Of a DNA stretch of 64,000 nucleotides, positions 10,721 to 23,171 are shown piece by piece. Both the position numbers and the translations under genes were made by a program. The stretch is from the NCBI GenBank assembly GCA_009746045.1, contig RPFO01000115.1, positions 1,411,234-1,475,233 on the forward strand, written 5' to 3'. Each line of letters opens with the position of its first letter. Position 1 is the stretch's first letter. A model generated the notes under the pieces. The model saw nothing but the letters and a program-made list of their open reading frames with translations, searched no databases and was not told where the DNA came from. This DNA comes from Mesostigma viride. Lineage: Eukaryota > Streptophyta > Mesostigmatophyceae > Mesostigmatales > Mesostigmataceae.

Positions 10721-13700
10721 TCAGTCCTTGGCATCTGAAATGCCTTCTGGCGCGATAATGAACCGTGCCTCACTTTCCGGTAGCGTTGGTGAGCAGATGA
10801 CCTTGGCGATGCGCTCCTCCCCTCGGCCTTTGCGGAATGCAAGCCTGCCAGATTTTCCCATGGCAATTATTGTGACATTAAAAGATGTCAGTTGTCCACG
10901 TGCGTCCAGGAATAGTCCATGCGTCCAGGAATAGTTGTCTCACGCACTAAACAAGCTGTCAGGTTGAAGAAGTTGCCACAAATCTTCATCTGCTAATTAA
11001 TCATCAATACATGAAAGAGGGGGGCATTGGGGGTCAAGCCATCATAAACCATGATACCTTGAGCGCCAGCGCATAGACTGCTGGCAACAGAGACAGTCCT
11101 CTTGATCAACTGGCACCTGCGTGATGCCTACACGTATTCATAGATATGCCGCAGTTTCCAGCTTCTGGAAAAAGCTGTTGCCACGCCGACTAAGGCATGT
11201 CTTTTCACAACACTTCATCGCAATGTGTGTCGTCATCAGAGAAGGTGCATCGTCAGCTCACCTGGTTGTCGAGGCATGCGCGAGGATGTTGCCACCGATG
11301 GGCTTCACTTGCGGCCCCGCAAACACGGCGCTGCCGTCCACCTGCGCGACCACTTGGTTGGTGACCAGCACCGCCACGCCATGCTGCATGCAACACGCGG
11401 TAGCACGCAGGACACATACACATACGTACAACCCCCTCGTTATGTTTGAGACTGGAAGCCGACTGACCCAGAGCTCATGTTACTTTTCAGGGCCCTTCTT
11501 AATCCTGTGATATTGTACTAATGTCTACTAGATTTTTACTACATTGTGCTACTAGCAGAGCTTAATCCAGAGTCTCAATACCTTAACTTGATTGTGAGGG
11601 GGGTGCAGAGGCGCCCACTTACATGCATACCACACCACACAGGGCAGGACAGGACCCTACCCTGCCCTGCCCTGCCCTGCCCTGCCCTGCCCTGCCCTGC
11701 CCTGCCCTGCCCTGCCCTGCCCTGCCCTGCCCTGCCCTGCCCTGCCCTGCCCTGCCCTGCCCTGCCCTGCCCCGCCCCGCCCTGCCCTGCCCTGCCCTGC
11801 CCTGCCCCGCCCTGCCCTGCCCCGCCCTGCCCTGCCCCGCCCTGCCCTGCCGGCCCCGCGCTGCCCCGCCCCACCCTGCCTTCATGGCATGTGGATCCTG
11901 GCTGGTGTGTACCTAAATATGCCTGTCAACACACACACAAGTACAACCTTGGTTCACAAACAAGCACCGCGCCTGTCCCCTCTGTATGCACCAAATGGGG
12001 CTGTCCGCTTGTCAAAAGACACATAAGTACAACCTCGGTTCACAAACAAGCACCGCGCCTGTCCCCTCTGTATGCACCAAACGGGGCTGTCCGCTTGTCA
12101 ACACACACACAAGTACAACCTTGGTTCACAAACAAGCACCGCGCCTGTCCCCTCTGTATGCACCAAACGGGGCTGTCCGCTTGTCAACACACACACAAGT
12201 ACAACCTCGGTTCACAAACAAGCACCGCGCCTGTCCCCTCTGTATGCACCAAACGGGGCTGTCCGCTTGTCAACATACACACAAGTACAACCTCGGTTCA
12301 CAAACAAGCACCGCGCCTGTCCCCTCTGTATGCACCAAACGGGGCTGTCCGCTTGTCAACATACACACAAGTACAACCTCGGTTCACAAACAAGCACCGC
12401 GCCTGTCCCCTCTGTATGCACCAAATGGGGCTGTCCTCTCCCAAAAAAAATTGATAGCAGGTACATCGCTGGACCCCGAAGCCACCAGGACAGTAAGTGC
12501 ATGGCAATCACCCTTGTAGGGCATTGTGTCCGATGGTGCTTCAGCTGCACCCACCGGCCATCAGGCTGGTGGCTACTGGCCATCACACAGTCACCCATCG
12601 TGTCGTGGCCCACCTCATCTGCCAGCCGCTGCAGGCTGCGCAGGAAACGCCCCAGGTGCATCTGGCGCGCGGACAGCTCCCCCCGGCCGTTGAACTCGGT
12701 GCGGTAGAGTGCAGTCACACTGTCCACCACCATGAGGCAGAAGCTGATGAAGGGGGCAGACAAAACGCATAAGCGGGGAGAAATGCAGAGGTACGTTCAT
12801 GATGCGGTGTAGCGGAGAGCTGTCAGGAGACCGCGAACAATTCACCACCGTATCAAAGGCAAGGTAATAACACGAACCATACGACGTTTTGATCGCAATC
12901 TGGACGCAAGGCAATAGCCGCATGCAACTCTAGGTCGGGATTGCACATAGATAGAGTAGGTCAGGATTGCACATAGATAGAGTAACTACCGGCCGTGCAT
13001 TCAGGCTCATGCACTACCGTCCTGTGCGTGTACTTGCGCTACACGCTTCCGAGCCACCACGTTGCTTCACGCATTCCTCAGTAACCCGCTCCATACAATC
13101 CTGATGCGTCACGGCATTCCACACAGTTTGTTCCATGCCTGCGCATGCCCGTAGTCACACATATAGCGCGCATGCGAGAGCTAGCGCGAAATGCAGATCA
13201 TGCTCCTTGGTAGCCTGTGGGAGAGGGATGTGGATTCACAACAAGGCGCAACATGAAACCAGGGCCGCGGCGATTGGGCTGATCCCCCCCAACGCCCCAC
13301 GCCATGGGCATACCGGCTGTCCGCCATCAGCGCCGATGCCTCGATGAGCAGCCGTGACTGGTGCTCGGTGTTGAATGCGCGCGCACATGCGACGTTGTTG
13401 AGCACATCCTGGCCGTTCATGCCAAACCTGCAAGAGTAACCAGACGGGCAACGCACGTGTGAGGGAATTGTGCAAGTCAACCCACCAGCCCGTGCAGGTA
13501 GGCAGGCACCTACCTGGGCAGATAGGGTTTGCCTCCCAACGCCCTAACCACCACATCCATGACACCACAAAGACAACCAGGGGCCATGCCGGAGTTCACT
13601 AAACACAGAGCAGAGCATGTGGAACCGGTGTCCACAGTGGGGTGGCGTGGGGGGGAGTGTGGTGAGGGCAATAGACAGGATGGCCGATGCAGAGGGCCCC

Positions 13701-15716
13701 AACTGGCCATGGCCACCGCGCTGATGTGTCCAACACGGCGTCATGCGCATGCCCTAACAAGCAACCTGTGGGAGCCAGGTCTCGAGACAAGCACATGTGG
13801 GAATGCATGTCCGTGGGTACAAGCCATGTGCCTACTCGCCACAGCGTGCGCCTACCCACCCCCACCCCGCTGTGCGCCTACCCCACCCCACCCGACCGTG
13901 CGCCGGTTGCCCACCTCTCTGCGATCTGCAGCAGCCGCTCTGGTCGGAACGTGCCCTCCGTGTCGACGTACAGTGCCTTACCCTCGCCGCCTCCGCGCTC
14001 GATCGGCAGCTGCCAGGGGACAAGGATGGGGGAGGATGAGCATGGCGGACCAACATCCGGCAACAGGAGTCATGAATGGTGCATGCATCAGCGGCCCATG
14101 GATTAGAGGGATCCTGCGCGAAGCGTAAGCTGTGTGGCATGCATGTGGCATGCGTGCGGCAGCATTATGGCACGGGCAGCCACATCAAGACCGCAACGCA
14201 TGTAAATGGTTTGTAGGATGATGGGTGAGGTGTGTGCCAGGCTCGGGCACGCGTGGGATGGGGCCATACGTGCCCCTCTAGCGGTCTAGCCCATTGCTTA
14301 GATGGGGATGCTCCCCAGGACTAGAGCCACAGATGATCTGCATTAATGTAATGTACACGTGACTGCGTCACGTGAGCATAAGGCCTCAGTGGGAGGGGAA
14401 CATCTCTGATCTGGATAGAATGATTGTATTCGCACCCGATGCGGACAGCATGATGGATTGCAGGCAACTCACACTTACGGGGTGAACAACTGCAACAAAA
14501 ATAGAAGAGTTTCAACACACAAATAGAAGAGTGCTGGTAGCAAGGTTCGTAGACCGAGATTGATTTCACTTACCGTGCCAACTACCATCACATAAAATGG
14601 AGGCATAGAAAAGATAAAGACATCCATGTTGACATGTAGGCTGATTAGGATTACACAGCCAAGTATCAGGACTATGGTCAGGCAGGGTGGCCAGAAGTGG
14701 GCTAATTGTTGGGTGGATGTGCTTAGGCAGCCAGCGCCCCAGTCCCCCATTGAGCAGCCTGTATCACACGACAGGCAAGCACTCCCCATAGGCCAGGTTC
14801 ACAAATAGCAAAAGTAGAACATGTTCCTTGATGTACGGATATTTATTATGACAATTCCAGGTCCAGTACAAACACCCGATGGAAACTTGCCTGGCATGTC
14901 ACACACATAGTGTGACATAGCTGAGTCTTCCCTGTCCGGAACTCGCCATACACCTCAGTGATGTTGCCCGTCTCAATACCACCTGCAAGCGCAAGAAAGA
15001 TCGCAAACCACCACTGGCAGACAGGAAGTAGTTCAGTCCAAATACACACACAACTGACTTGCAGCTGCATGTAACAAGCTTCTGATAACGGGGCATTCTG
15101 TCAAGCTCACCTCTCAGCATCGTGTCAAGTTCTTGGGAGCCTGTCGATATCATCAAAAGCTCGCTTCGCATTTGGTGCTGAACAGTTGCACTGGTGAAGC
15201 CCATAGGTATCAACTTTGGAACTGCGTGGTTGATTGGCGAGTAGCACGGCAGCACGAGCAAATACGAGGCAGACGCGTGATGAGAACCGAGCAAATTGAA
15301 AAAATCACGTCATGACAAAGGCGGCTAGTGTGCACATAAACAGCGCAGCCAACGTTCGAACAAGGCATACCTGCTTCCATGATTTTGTCCACCTTCGCTT
15401 CGCTGAGCCCCTTGATTTTCGCAAGATCCCTCTTTGGGGTGTGAGCAACGCCATCAACCGTGTAAAACCCGCCATCTTTCAACTTCTTGATGTCAGCTGC
15501 CGCGATGCCGAATTTCTGCAAGGATTGACAAGGCAAACAAGTAAGAATCATTACAAGGTGATCTAACAAAACTTTCAACACTTAGGAAGCTGTTTGCTGA
15601 GAAGGGTTTAAGCTACCAACCTCCAATTCCTCAAGAGGCATGGCCCCGTGAGGCGCCCGCGCATGTGCTTCGACCTCTTGCCCCGCATACTCCTCATCGT
15701 CCATAATGGCCTCCAT
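10721..15716 (-). CDS. RAD51: RAD51 recombinase, nine exons, complete
   Basis: I read nine exons: 15621-15716, 15371-15515, 15111-15221, 14891-14982, 13915-14009, 13314-13427, 12614-12743, 11262-11383 and 10721-10844. Phases join without error to give 342 residues, the usual length of plant RAD51. The product is the eukaryotic RecA-family strand-exchange ATPase of homologous recombination, acting in the nucleus. It has an N-terminal helix-hairpin-helix region ([27 protein letters not shown]), Walker A GEFRTGKT (130-137), Walker B LMVVD (221-225), the L2-region [10 protein letters not shown], and an end in SDAKD. Motifs such as [21 protein letters not shown] and KGRGEERI favour RAD51 over DMC1. 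Intron 4 has a GC donor (CAG|GCAAGT); the others are GT-AG. TGTAA on this strand at 10610-10614 is a likely polyadenylation signal. No frame break was found. The exon 8 and 9 junctions are inferred from sequence only. Confidence 0.93.
11650..11880. repeat. (CCCTG)n microsatellite in RAD51 intron 7
   Basis: Pentanucleotide repeat of about 45 units, becoming CCCCG-interspersed toward 11880. It lies in the 1230 bp intron between RAD51 exons 7 and 8. Open frames across it on both strands are artefacts of the repeat. Confidence 0.95.
11925..12440. repeat. 86 bp minisatellite, about six copies, in RAD51 intron 7
   Basis: The unit contains AAGTACAACCTTGGTTCACA, a GCACCGCGCCTGTCCCCTC block and CTGTCCGCTTGTCAACA. 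Successive GTACAACC words are 86 bases apart. Copies differ at only a few positions, which indicates recent amplification or homogenisation. Frames across it are repeat artefacts because the surrounding sequence is intronic. Confidence 0.93.
14335..14375 (-). repeat. CACGTGAC...GTCACGTG hairpin retroposon end in RAD51 intron 4
   Basis: The palindrome CACGTGACTGCGTCACGTG next to an ATTAATGTAATG stretch matches the 3' end of the ORF1 retroposon at 40558-41812, where the same palindrome precedes a TTAATTAATT tail. It is probably a short fossil of that family. Confidence 0.5.
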
Positions 15717-16901
15717 TGAACCTTAGAAACCAGATCAATTAAAGGGTATATTTGATATACGCGGCGACTTAGTTGGGCAAAGTGCGGCCGGGGAGGACGA
15801 GTTGCAAGCAAGTTTCTCAACAAAGAGTGTCAATCTTAAAAACCTTATGGTTTAGAGATAACACTGGTTAGTCGCTTTTTGGCTATGGTGACGCGAAACC
15901 GTCGGGGCCCGGGCGACACGTATTGATGCGCTATTGCGCGACTTGTCTAGTTGTCTTATGTATGCGGTGCCGGACCGCCCGGGAAACTTGAATTTGCTCT
16001 TACAGTGACTCTATTCTCTATAGTGCACACAACACTGTGGGTTCGCGGTTTGGGTCTTGTGAAGAAAACTGGCCACTGGCAGAGCTGGCTGCTGGGCCAG
16101 CAGTGCTGGCGCAGCGTGATGAATGCCCGGATTTTTTTTTTTTTTAATGCGGAAAAAGCCTGGGCAAAGGCCACAATCTCATGAGGGCCAAGTTGGGGAC
16201 GGCACCTCCTGTCCTAATCGTACAGTACGATCTCGAAACCTCGAAACCGCACTACTTCATCTTGGTGTAACAGAGTACAGACTGACATGTGGCCAGAATG
16301 GTTCCACGTCGCTAGTCGTTAATCGCCTGTTCTGCTGGTGGGGGAGGGGCTGCTGAACGGAAGCGTTACGTGTACGAATAAAGGGTGTACCCTTAGCCGT
16401 ACTAAAGTGTACGGATAGTTCATCTCTGCTCCATACAGTTGCGGTGTGGGAGACCCAGGCATAAACAAGCCTCGACTTAACCACTGCGGAAAGCTGCGGA
16501 AAGGCAACAGCCGGCACGACAGGGGCACGATGCAAAAAGCGGAAAGCCTCGGAGATCAACGGAGCGTTCTCTGGACACTGGACGGACGGATAAAAGGTGC
16601 TCACCTGCCGAGGCCTTATACTACCAGCTCCGCAACAGAAACGACAATGCCAGCCGCTGGTTTTCGCAAAACCAGAAAACGGAACGCCAAAAAACGGAAG
16701 CCCGGCGTATAGACCACGAAACCAGGGAAGACGTATGGTGGCCAAAGTGGCAGTACGTGACAGGCAGCACGTAAGCCTATCTGGCATGAATTATCTCTAG
16801 TTTTGCCCTGTAAATTACCAGTCTTGCTCCACGGACACCCCAATATTATTTTCTCTTACTTATTTTTTCTTTTCGGAAGGCAGTCAACCTGTTTGGATTA
16901 A
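15717..16901. promoter_or_regulatory. Shared upstream region of RAD51 and the CAH3-like gene
   Basis: The two genes start head to head about 1185 bases apart, so both promoters and 5' UTRs must lie here. A 17-base T run occurs at about 16129-16145. I see no confident TATA box and no other gene. Whether the promoter is truly bidirectional cannot be judged from sequence. Confidence 0.45.
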
Positions 16902-19900
16902 ATGCAGGTCGCAACATCCACCTTCATCACGGGGTGTGCCCTGCCGGGGAAGCTGACGCCATGCAAAATTCGCACTGCTCGAAGCAATAGTTTGGTGGTC
17001 AAATCTAATCTGCAGGATTCTCAATTGCCACCACACGATCAGAGCAACGCTGCCAAACTCCCGACCTCGAAGTCGGAACCCCGGCGTCTTATTTCCGTCT
17101 CCAAAGATAAAAATGATTCCCAAGGTCAAAACCATATAGGAAGGCGGCGGCTGCTCGGCATGGGCCTTGGTGCTATGCTGGCATGCCCGTGCTGCAGGTA
17201 GGCATTCATTGGAAACACGTTTTTTCGTTGCCATATGCTTTCGTTGGAAGTCCTAGGCAGTCGGCAGTCGGATTTTCACCGGCTGTCTGACATCTTTTGC
17301 ACTCCTGTCATGGTCTCGATATCGTCCTGGGTTTCTGCAACCTGGGCATATGTTTCAATGCCGAATCAGTAAATGGCCTTCATCATTTCTATGTTTGGGC
17401 AGTGCCCTCCCAGCATCCCTTCTGATCTTGCTCGTTCCCATTTCTGTTGCACTGTGTCGCGTTCCGTGCTCCTCGTTTCAGCCCCCTGGTCCCTGGCAAG
17501 GCCTCTGCAAGTGACTGGAGGTATGGTGGACTGGAAGGGCCTCCCCAGTGGTCGGGGATTTGCAGTAGCGGTCGCGAACAGTCCCCCATCGATATCCCCC
17601 TGTCCTCCCCCGCTGTGATCCAGGACAGCATCCGGCAGTTTGGCCCACTCCAGTTTGACTACAAGAACGGGCCAAGCGAGGTCGTCAACACGGGCCATGG
17701 CACGATGCAGGTGCGCCTTGCATGTCACTACTTTGTGCTGGGGTTGGAGCGGGATTTGTAAGGTTAGAATTGTAATATGTAGTGCATGCCTCGGTCTTGC
17801 CAGTTATGCTGGCACCTCAAGACATCTGTGCAACCTGCCTGACATCTGTGGCCCTGGTACTAAAGAGCGGCCGTCTGCTTAGCGCATGCTCTGCGGTTGC
17901 ATCTACGTTGCCCTTGCGACTTTGACTGCCCTGTCCAGGGGGGCTGTCAGGTGTCTCTCTGTGTCGTGTGTGAGGGGTGACTGCCTGTGTCGTGTGTGAG
18001 GGGTGACTGTCTGTGTCGTCTGTGAGGGGTGTCTGTCTGTGTCGTGTGTGAGGGGTGACTGTCTGTGTCGTGTGTGAGGGGTGGCTCTCTGTGTCGTGTG
18101 TGAGGGGTGACTGTCTGTGTCGTGTGTGAGGGGTGGGCCTGTGAACGAGGGCCGGTTCACATTTGAGGACTGTTAGCATGCACACACTTGCCTGAGAGAA
18201 GGAGGCTGCGAAGCTGCGTGCATGCTGCCCCGTTACCCCCCCGCTTTCCCCCGCGCCCCCCCCCCCCGCAACTGGGTGTGACAGGGTCATCCTGGGCAAG
18301 GTGGCATTTACTGTATCGTGGCATTACGTGCCAAAGCTCGCATGGCATGAGCGGGGAAGCGGGGGGCATGGCAGCCGCGCTCTCTTGGTAGTGCTGGGCT
18401 TTGCGTCCGCACCCACTATTGGATCACCGCAGGTCGCAAGTAGTCACACAAAGAAGAGTGGCTTCCATTGTGTTGTAGAACCTTTTAGTTGAGAAAGCGG
18501 TGTACAGCCACTCACCGAACACGCCGCCTTTACTAGAGTGATACTGTGGGCGTCCATGTTCTATAGTGGTCAAAAGGGGCGCTTCCACCAGGGGGGCTGG
18601 GGCAGGCTACCATGTCGCCCCATGGTGTGCACGATCCGTCACTCATGCGTGCATCCCCTTGATGAGAAAAGTGAGTGTGAGCTAGTGAGAGGGCGCCCTC
18701 CCTCATTGTATATAGGGTCGAAGGCTCGTTATTGGTGCCCTTACGCAGTGCCCTGCTTTGCATTAATATTTCACTCCTCCCCTACCACTCCTTAATCTGA
18801 CATGAATGCGTGGCGTGGGTTGATGTGGCATACCTGGCACAATGTCCCCTTCCCACCCTCGCGCGCAGGTCAACTTCCCGCGCGGTAACTACATCACGGT
18901 CAAATGCCGCACCTACGAGCTGCTCCAGTTCCATTTCCACTCGCCCAGCGAGCACACCATCGACGGCGTCCACACCGCAATGGAGGTGCACCTCGTGCAT
19001 CGTGAGTGGGCGGGGAGACAAGGCGGTTGGGGGGGTTAATTCGGTGGGTGGGTGGGGGTGGGGGGGGGGGGGGGGGCTCGTTAACTAGCCCACATGCGAG
19101 CGGGAGGGACATGAGTTGGCACGCCTGGAAGGAATATTTTTGTGATGGATCTTTTCCATTCCCTGGGCACATTTCGCATGGGCAGGTAGGTACATGTGAT
19201 TGGTAGGCATGCTGGGTGTCAGCTTGGCGGGATGGGGATGGGAAGGTAGGGCGCCAAGGTGGGGCGGGGGCATTGGCAGTGGTGTCTCCACGCTGGGCAT
19301 CAGACAGCGATTCTCCTCCCCCGTTTGGCTGTGATGCACTGATGTTGAGGGGTGTACGTTGGATTGATGGCTCTCCTTCTGCCCTGCCACTGCTGCAAAA
19401 TGCCCCGTGCGTGCGCGTGTGCTGTGCAGGAAATGTGGACTCTGGCGGGCTGGCTGTCTTCGGGTATGTAGGGAAGCACACACTCGGCGCCCTGCGCAAC
19501 ATCTTGTGCCCATGGCGCTGTGAACTTGCAATGGGAAGGCTTCTCTGCCTTGTCAGGCACATGGCATGAGCTGCTGGTGTGATGAGGTGCCCGTGGTCGC
19601 TGTATGCCGATCTTGCGCCTACGCTGACAGTAGGGGGCACATGGTCACCATGGGGCGTGTCGGACACTGCACCTGCACCGAACAGTGTGGAAGGGGGGCG
19701 CAATGCGGACTCACGGACTTGTGTGCCTCTCGCGGTCATCATAATGGCCCGTAGTGACACCGTGTCCCCCTGTGCTGTCATAGTCACTGTGTCATAGCGA
19801 CCCAAGCGATGGTAGGAGCTCTTTTCAATCATCGTTACATGACCGTTTCATGGCTGTTTCATGACCGTTTCGTTATCTTGTGGGTCCCCGCGCCCTGTGG

Positions 19901-22558
19901 GTCTCCCCATTGTGTCAAATGGGCAAGCTTCTCACCGCCACCATCTCAGCAAGTCACGTGTCAGCATCCGGGCATGTGCCCCACTCCGCACGCAGCATCT
20001 GCCTTTGATGCAACTACCATCTTCTCCCCCAACCCGCACAATCCTGCCCACCCATCCCGTGCCCTTTTCCCACATGAGCTGAATGGTGGACATGGACCTC
20101 CCACCATCTGTGCCGCTTCCAACCGCTTTGCTGTCAACTGGCTTGCTGGCATGCCAGCAGATGTGGCCCACGGATCATCATTGCACTATCAGCTGTCACC
20201 ACACCGGCCTCCAAGCATGTGCGCTGACGTCCTCCTGCGTGCTGTTATGTTGCGCCCCCTTGTCGATCTGTCATCCTCCGCACCACCCGGACCCTGCCCT
20301 GCCTCGTGCCATATCTCCAGCATCATGATGGAGGGCCGCGCATCCCAGAAGTACAACCGCACGCTGAAGCAGCTGCTGGAGATCTCGCCGACCGAGCCAG
20401 GGGAGGGAATGTGAGTAAATCAGTTACAGCGCTATGCCCGATGTACTGTATACTAGTAACCCTCTCCCTGACCTAGCCAGGGGAGGGGATGTAATTAGTA
20501 ACATGCATGGTTGAACCCGTGCATACTGATATGCTTAAAAAGATTGCAGTGACTACTGGCAGCCGACGGTCCCGCATCTTTGTCCCTCGCCGTTTCGCTA
20601 TTCACAATCGGCGTCGCAGGAATGCTGACATCCATTCCCATGAGAGTTGGGATGGGTGCCGTTGCCCTCCCCACCCTCACCGTGCCAAGAGAACCCACCC
20701 TTGTCACGGTTTGTGCGGCTCTTTGTTGTTTTTGGCTTAATGCTGCGTGTGTAGAGCACTCATCTTGGTGCTTGCCCTCTCATCCATGTGGTGCTTACGG
20801 TGACGCGTTCACGCAGCTATGTGCGGGGCCTGAAGCTGGACATTTTCCCGACCGACTTTTTGCCGCAGCCCGACGCCAAGGTGAGATACGAAATCTTAAC
20901 AAGTTTATCAGAATTATGGGTGGTTGCCTTGTTAAGATGTGGAGAAGAAGCCTGCTCGCTGCTCCGCACCCTTCAGTAGGGTGCTCGCTTGATCATCTAA
21001 TGGGGTAGTGCCGGAGGATCGTCGGTCATGGCTGCTGCCTGTTGGCACACCCCTGCCCCCCCCCCGGTCCATACTGGAGCTCCTTGCCCACTCAGTGCAT
21101 ACCCAGGCGAGCGCGCGTTGCCGTCAGTACAGGCAGGGCGGCGGCTGTGTTTGCCTCATCTTTGGTCTGCCATACAGGCCATCAGGGTGGCTGCATCCCG
21201 GCCATGGTTGCTGCCGGTGTGAAAGATGGCCCCTATCTATAGCTGGCGACAGTTGTGTTTTCTTTTTTATGCTGCCTCAAACGTGGAGTAAGGTGGTGTC
21301 GGTATGGAGTATGTTGCTTGTCCAAGGCAGGCTGGGTGCTACGCAGAGTCCCTGCCCACTAATCATTAGGCTCACGCTGCTTTCCATGCTCTGCTGTGCT
21401 TGCTTCCCTTGGCCCCATATGCTTTGCGTGGTGTGCAGGACCGGAACTGGGGCTATGTACATTATAAGGGCTCGCTGACGACGCCGCCGTGCTCCGAGGG
21501 GCTTGACTGGTTCGTCTTTGGTACGTCTCGACTGGTTTGTCTTGATTACGCACGCAAGCGCGTGCACACTCATGCAAACCTATGTCAGTGGCGGGCAAGA
21601 CCCCATTTTTTCTCAGTAGGGCAACTGGGTGGCTGGTCTCAGTGCTTTGCCATAGCCCAAAGCACTCAGGGGTGTCGGCTGTTCGGTAAGCGACATATTT
21701 CTGGAACCGCGAGGCTGCAGTTATGGGCTATTTGGATGACACTATGATAACTCTGTGGGGACGACAGGATGGCCGGTACAAACAGCCTAGTTTCTGCCTG
21801 GCTGGTTGGGCTGAAGTTCTAGGAGTGCATTGTTTGCCCTGTTGTGTCTTTGCATGGGGGCACGGATGCACATCCGCTTCGCCCACGGAGCAAGTCATTG
21901 TTTTGACGCGCCTGCTGTGCACCCCCTTGTGATGCTCCCCTCCCCCCCCCCCGCACCCCGTTCTGCAGACAAAATCCTGAACGTGTCGGGGCAGCAAGTG
22001 CTTGACTTTCAGCGCTTCGTTGGCAACGGCAAGAACTACTCGCTCAACTGGGTACGTGGCAGCAGTTGTATGTGTTTGGGGTGACTGGGTAGGGGGGGCG
22101 CCCACACGGCAACAGTGTGCGATGCGTGGTGATGTGAGTGGCTGTATGTGTGTGGGGGGTGGGGGGCAGTGGGGGTAGGGCATGCTCATGGTTGGCTTAT
22201 TGTAGCGGCAAACTGGTTGGAGGAGATGTCAGGAATGCTTGGGGCAGCACGCTCTGATATACGTGAGGGGTGCAGCTTTCCAGCCTGGTCACGTGCGTTT
22301 CTCCGCGGTGGTATATTGTTGTGATATACGTAAAGAGGTGCGCGGGGTGCAGGTTTGTTGTAATGATTGCTCATGTGGACGATTAGTAATTAGTCTGTCC
22401 GCACAGAGGTGGTGTCGGGGATCTTGCTAATGCCATCATGGTAACCTTCTTTCTGCATGCCGGTGTCTGTGCCATGTGCCGTGCTCCTGCAGAGGCCCGT
22501 GCAACCGCTCGGCGAGCGTGTCATTGAGTGGGGGCAGAAGCCCAATGGAGTGGCCTAA
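16902..22558 (+). CDS. CAH3: Thylakoid-lumen alpha carbonic anhydrase, CAH3-like, nine exons
   Basis: Exons: 16902-17197, 17482-17710, 18869-19001, 19430-19463, 20321-20410, 20817-20880, 21439-21520, 21969-22051 and 22493-22558. All junctions are GT-AG with matching phases, giving 358 residues. The start ATG directly follows an in-frame TAA. Residues 1-80 resemble a chloroplast transit peptide. RRRLLGMGLGAMLACPCC (81-98) is a twin-arginine lumen signal with the Cys cluster also seen in Chlamydomonas CAH3. The catalytic domain keeps the zinc ligands: two His in QFHFH (197, 199) and the first His of EVHLVH (216). NTGHGTMQ and SLTTPPCSEG, including the active-site Thr (296/297), are also present. 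The enzyme interconverts CO2 and bicarbonate. CAH3 in Chlamydomonas supplies CO2 from lumenal bicarbonate in the carbon-concentrating mechanism. Symbol assigned by similarity; expression unknown. Confidence 0.92.
17961..18140. repeat. 26 bp minisatellite, seven copies, in CAH3 intron 2
   Basis: Seven units of GTGTCGTGTGTGAGGGGTGA plus CTGTCT, with a few substitutions and a shortened last unit. It is intronic, so the His/Thr-rich frames across it are not genes. Confidence 0.93.
18650..18765 (+). repeat. Fossil of an ORF1-element 3' UTR in CAH3 intron 2
   Basis: AGGGCGCCCTCCCTC, then TGTATATAGGGTCGAAGG and TTATTGGTGCCC, ending at GCATTAAT, match the reverse complement of 40565-40660 in the same order. 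That segment is the 3' UTR of the ORF1 retroposon at 40558-41812. The open intron sequence around it shows no coding part. Confidence 0.55.
19045..19078 (+). repeat. G-run with quadruplex potential in CAH3 intron 3
   Basis: GGTGGGTGGGTGGGGGTGGG followed by a run of more than ten G. It sits about 45 bases after the exon 3 donor, on the transcribed-RNA sense strand, so the pre-mRNA would carry it. Confidence 0.8.
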
Positions 22559-23157
22559 ACCGCTGGTCTTGCCTCCACCGGAGCATGACAGAGGCTATAA
22601 GGTCATGGGGTGCTTGTGAGGGTTCCGCGGTTGGCTGTCGAGCCTTCAAGAGCACAGAGCCGTCCTCCTGATGCCACCTGGCATCTCCCGTAGCCTCGGC
22701 TGTCTGCGGGGTCGCACTGGCAAATGCCACCCTAAGCAGGGCCAACACTCGCAGATGCCAGGTGTATGGCTTGGATTTCCACAAGGCCATCTCTGGCTGG
22801 CTGATCAGCGATGGAGCGGACGTAGGCCCAGTCACTGGGATCCAGCAAAACTAGATCTGCTTGCATAGCGTGAACGTGCATACCCACAAGATAGACCTGA
22901 CTCTTGCGCATGGCAATGTCATGAGCACTGCATGGCAGGTGGAACATTTCCATTAGGGCCTGGTTCCTGTGGCTCGTGCTGCCCTCTCATGTGTGTGCGT
23001 GTGTGCGTCTGAGAGCTTGTCAATAGTAGGTACCGCATAGTGGCAACCATGGAATATTGATGCAGAACATGCCTTAATTGCTTTGTGAATTCTTTTGGTT
23101 TTTTGTCACGTTATAATAATTTTGAAATGAAAACCACGTTTTTCACTGGATATTGAA
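22559..23157 (+). other. Downstream of CAH3, no gene seen
   Basis: Probably 3' UTR and spacer. I find no TGTAA between the stop codon and the LINE insertion at 23172, so the natural polyadenylation site may have been displaced by the insertion or uses a variant signal. No open frame has a recognisable domain. Confidence 0.35.
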
Positions 23158-23171
23158 TATATATGAAGGAT

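Noticed and set aside
11546-12707. Frames of 200-300 codons across the CCCTG and 86 bp repeats
   Set aside because: They lie in RAD51 intron 7, and the open frames are a consequence of the tandem repeats.
10721-15716. Assignment as DMC1
   Set aside because: Motifs [31 protein letters not shown] and GRGEERI match RAD51; DMC1 differs in each block.
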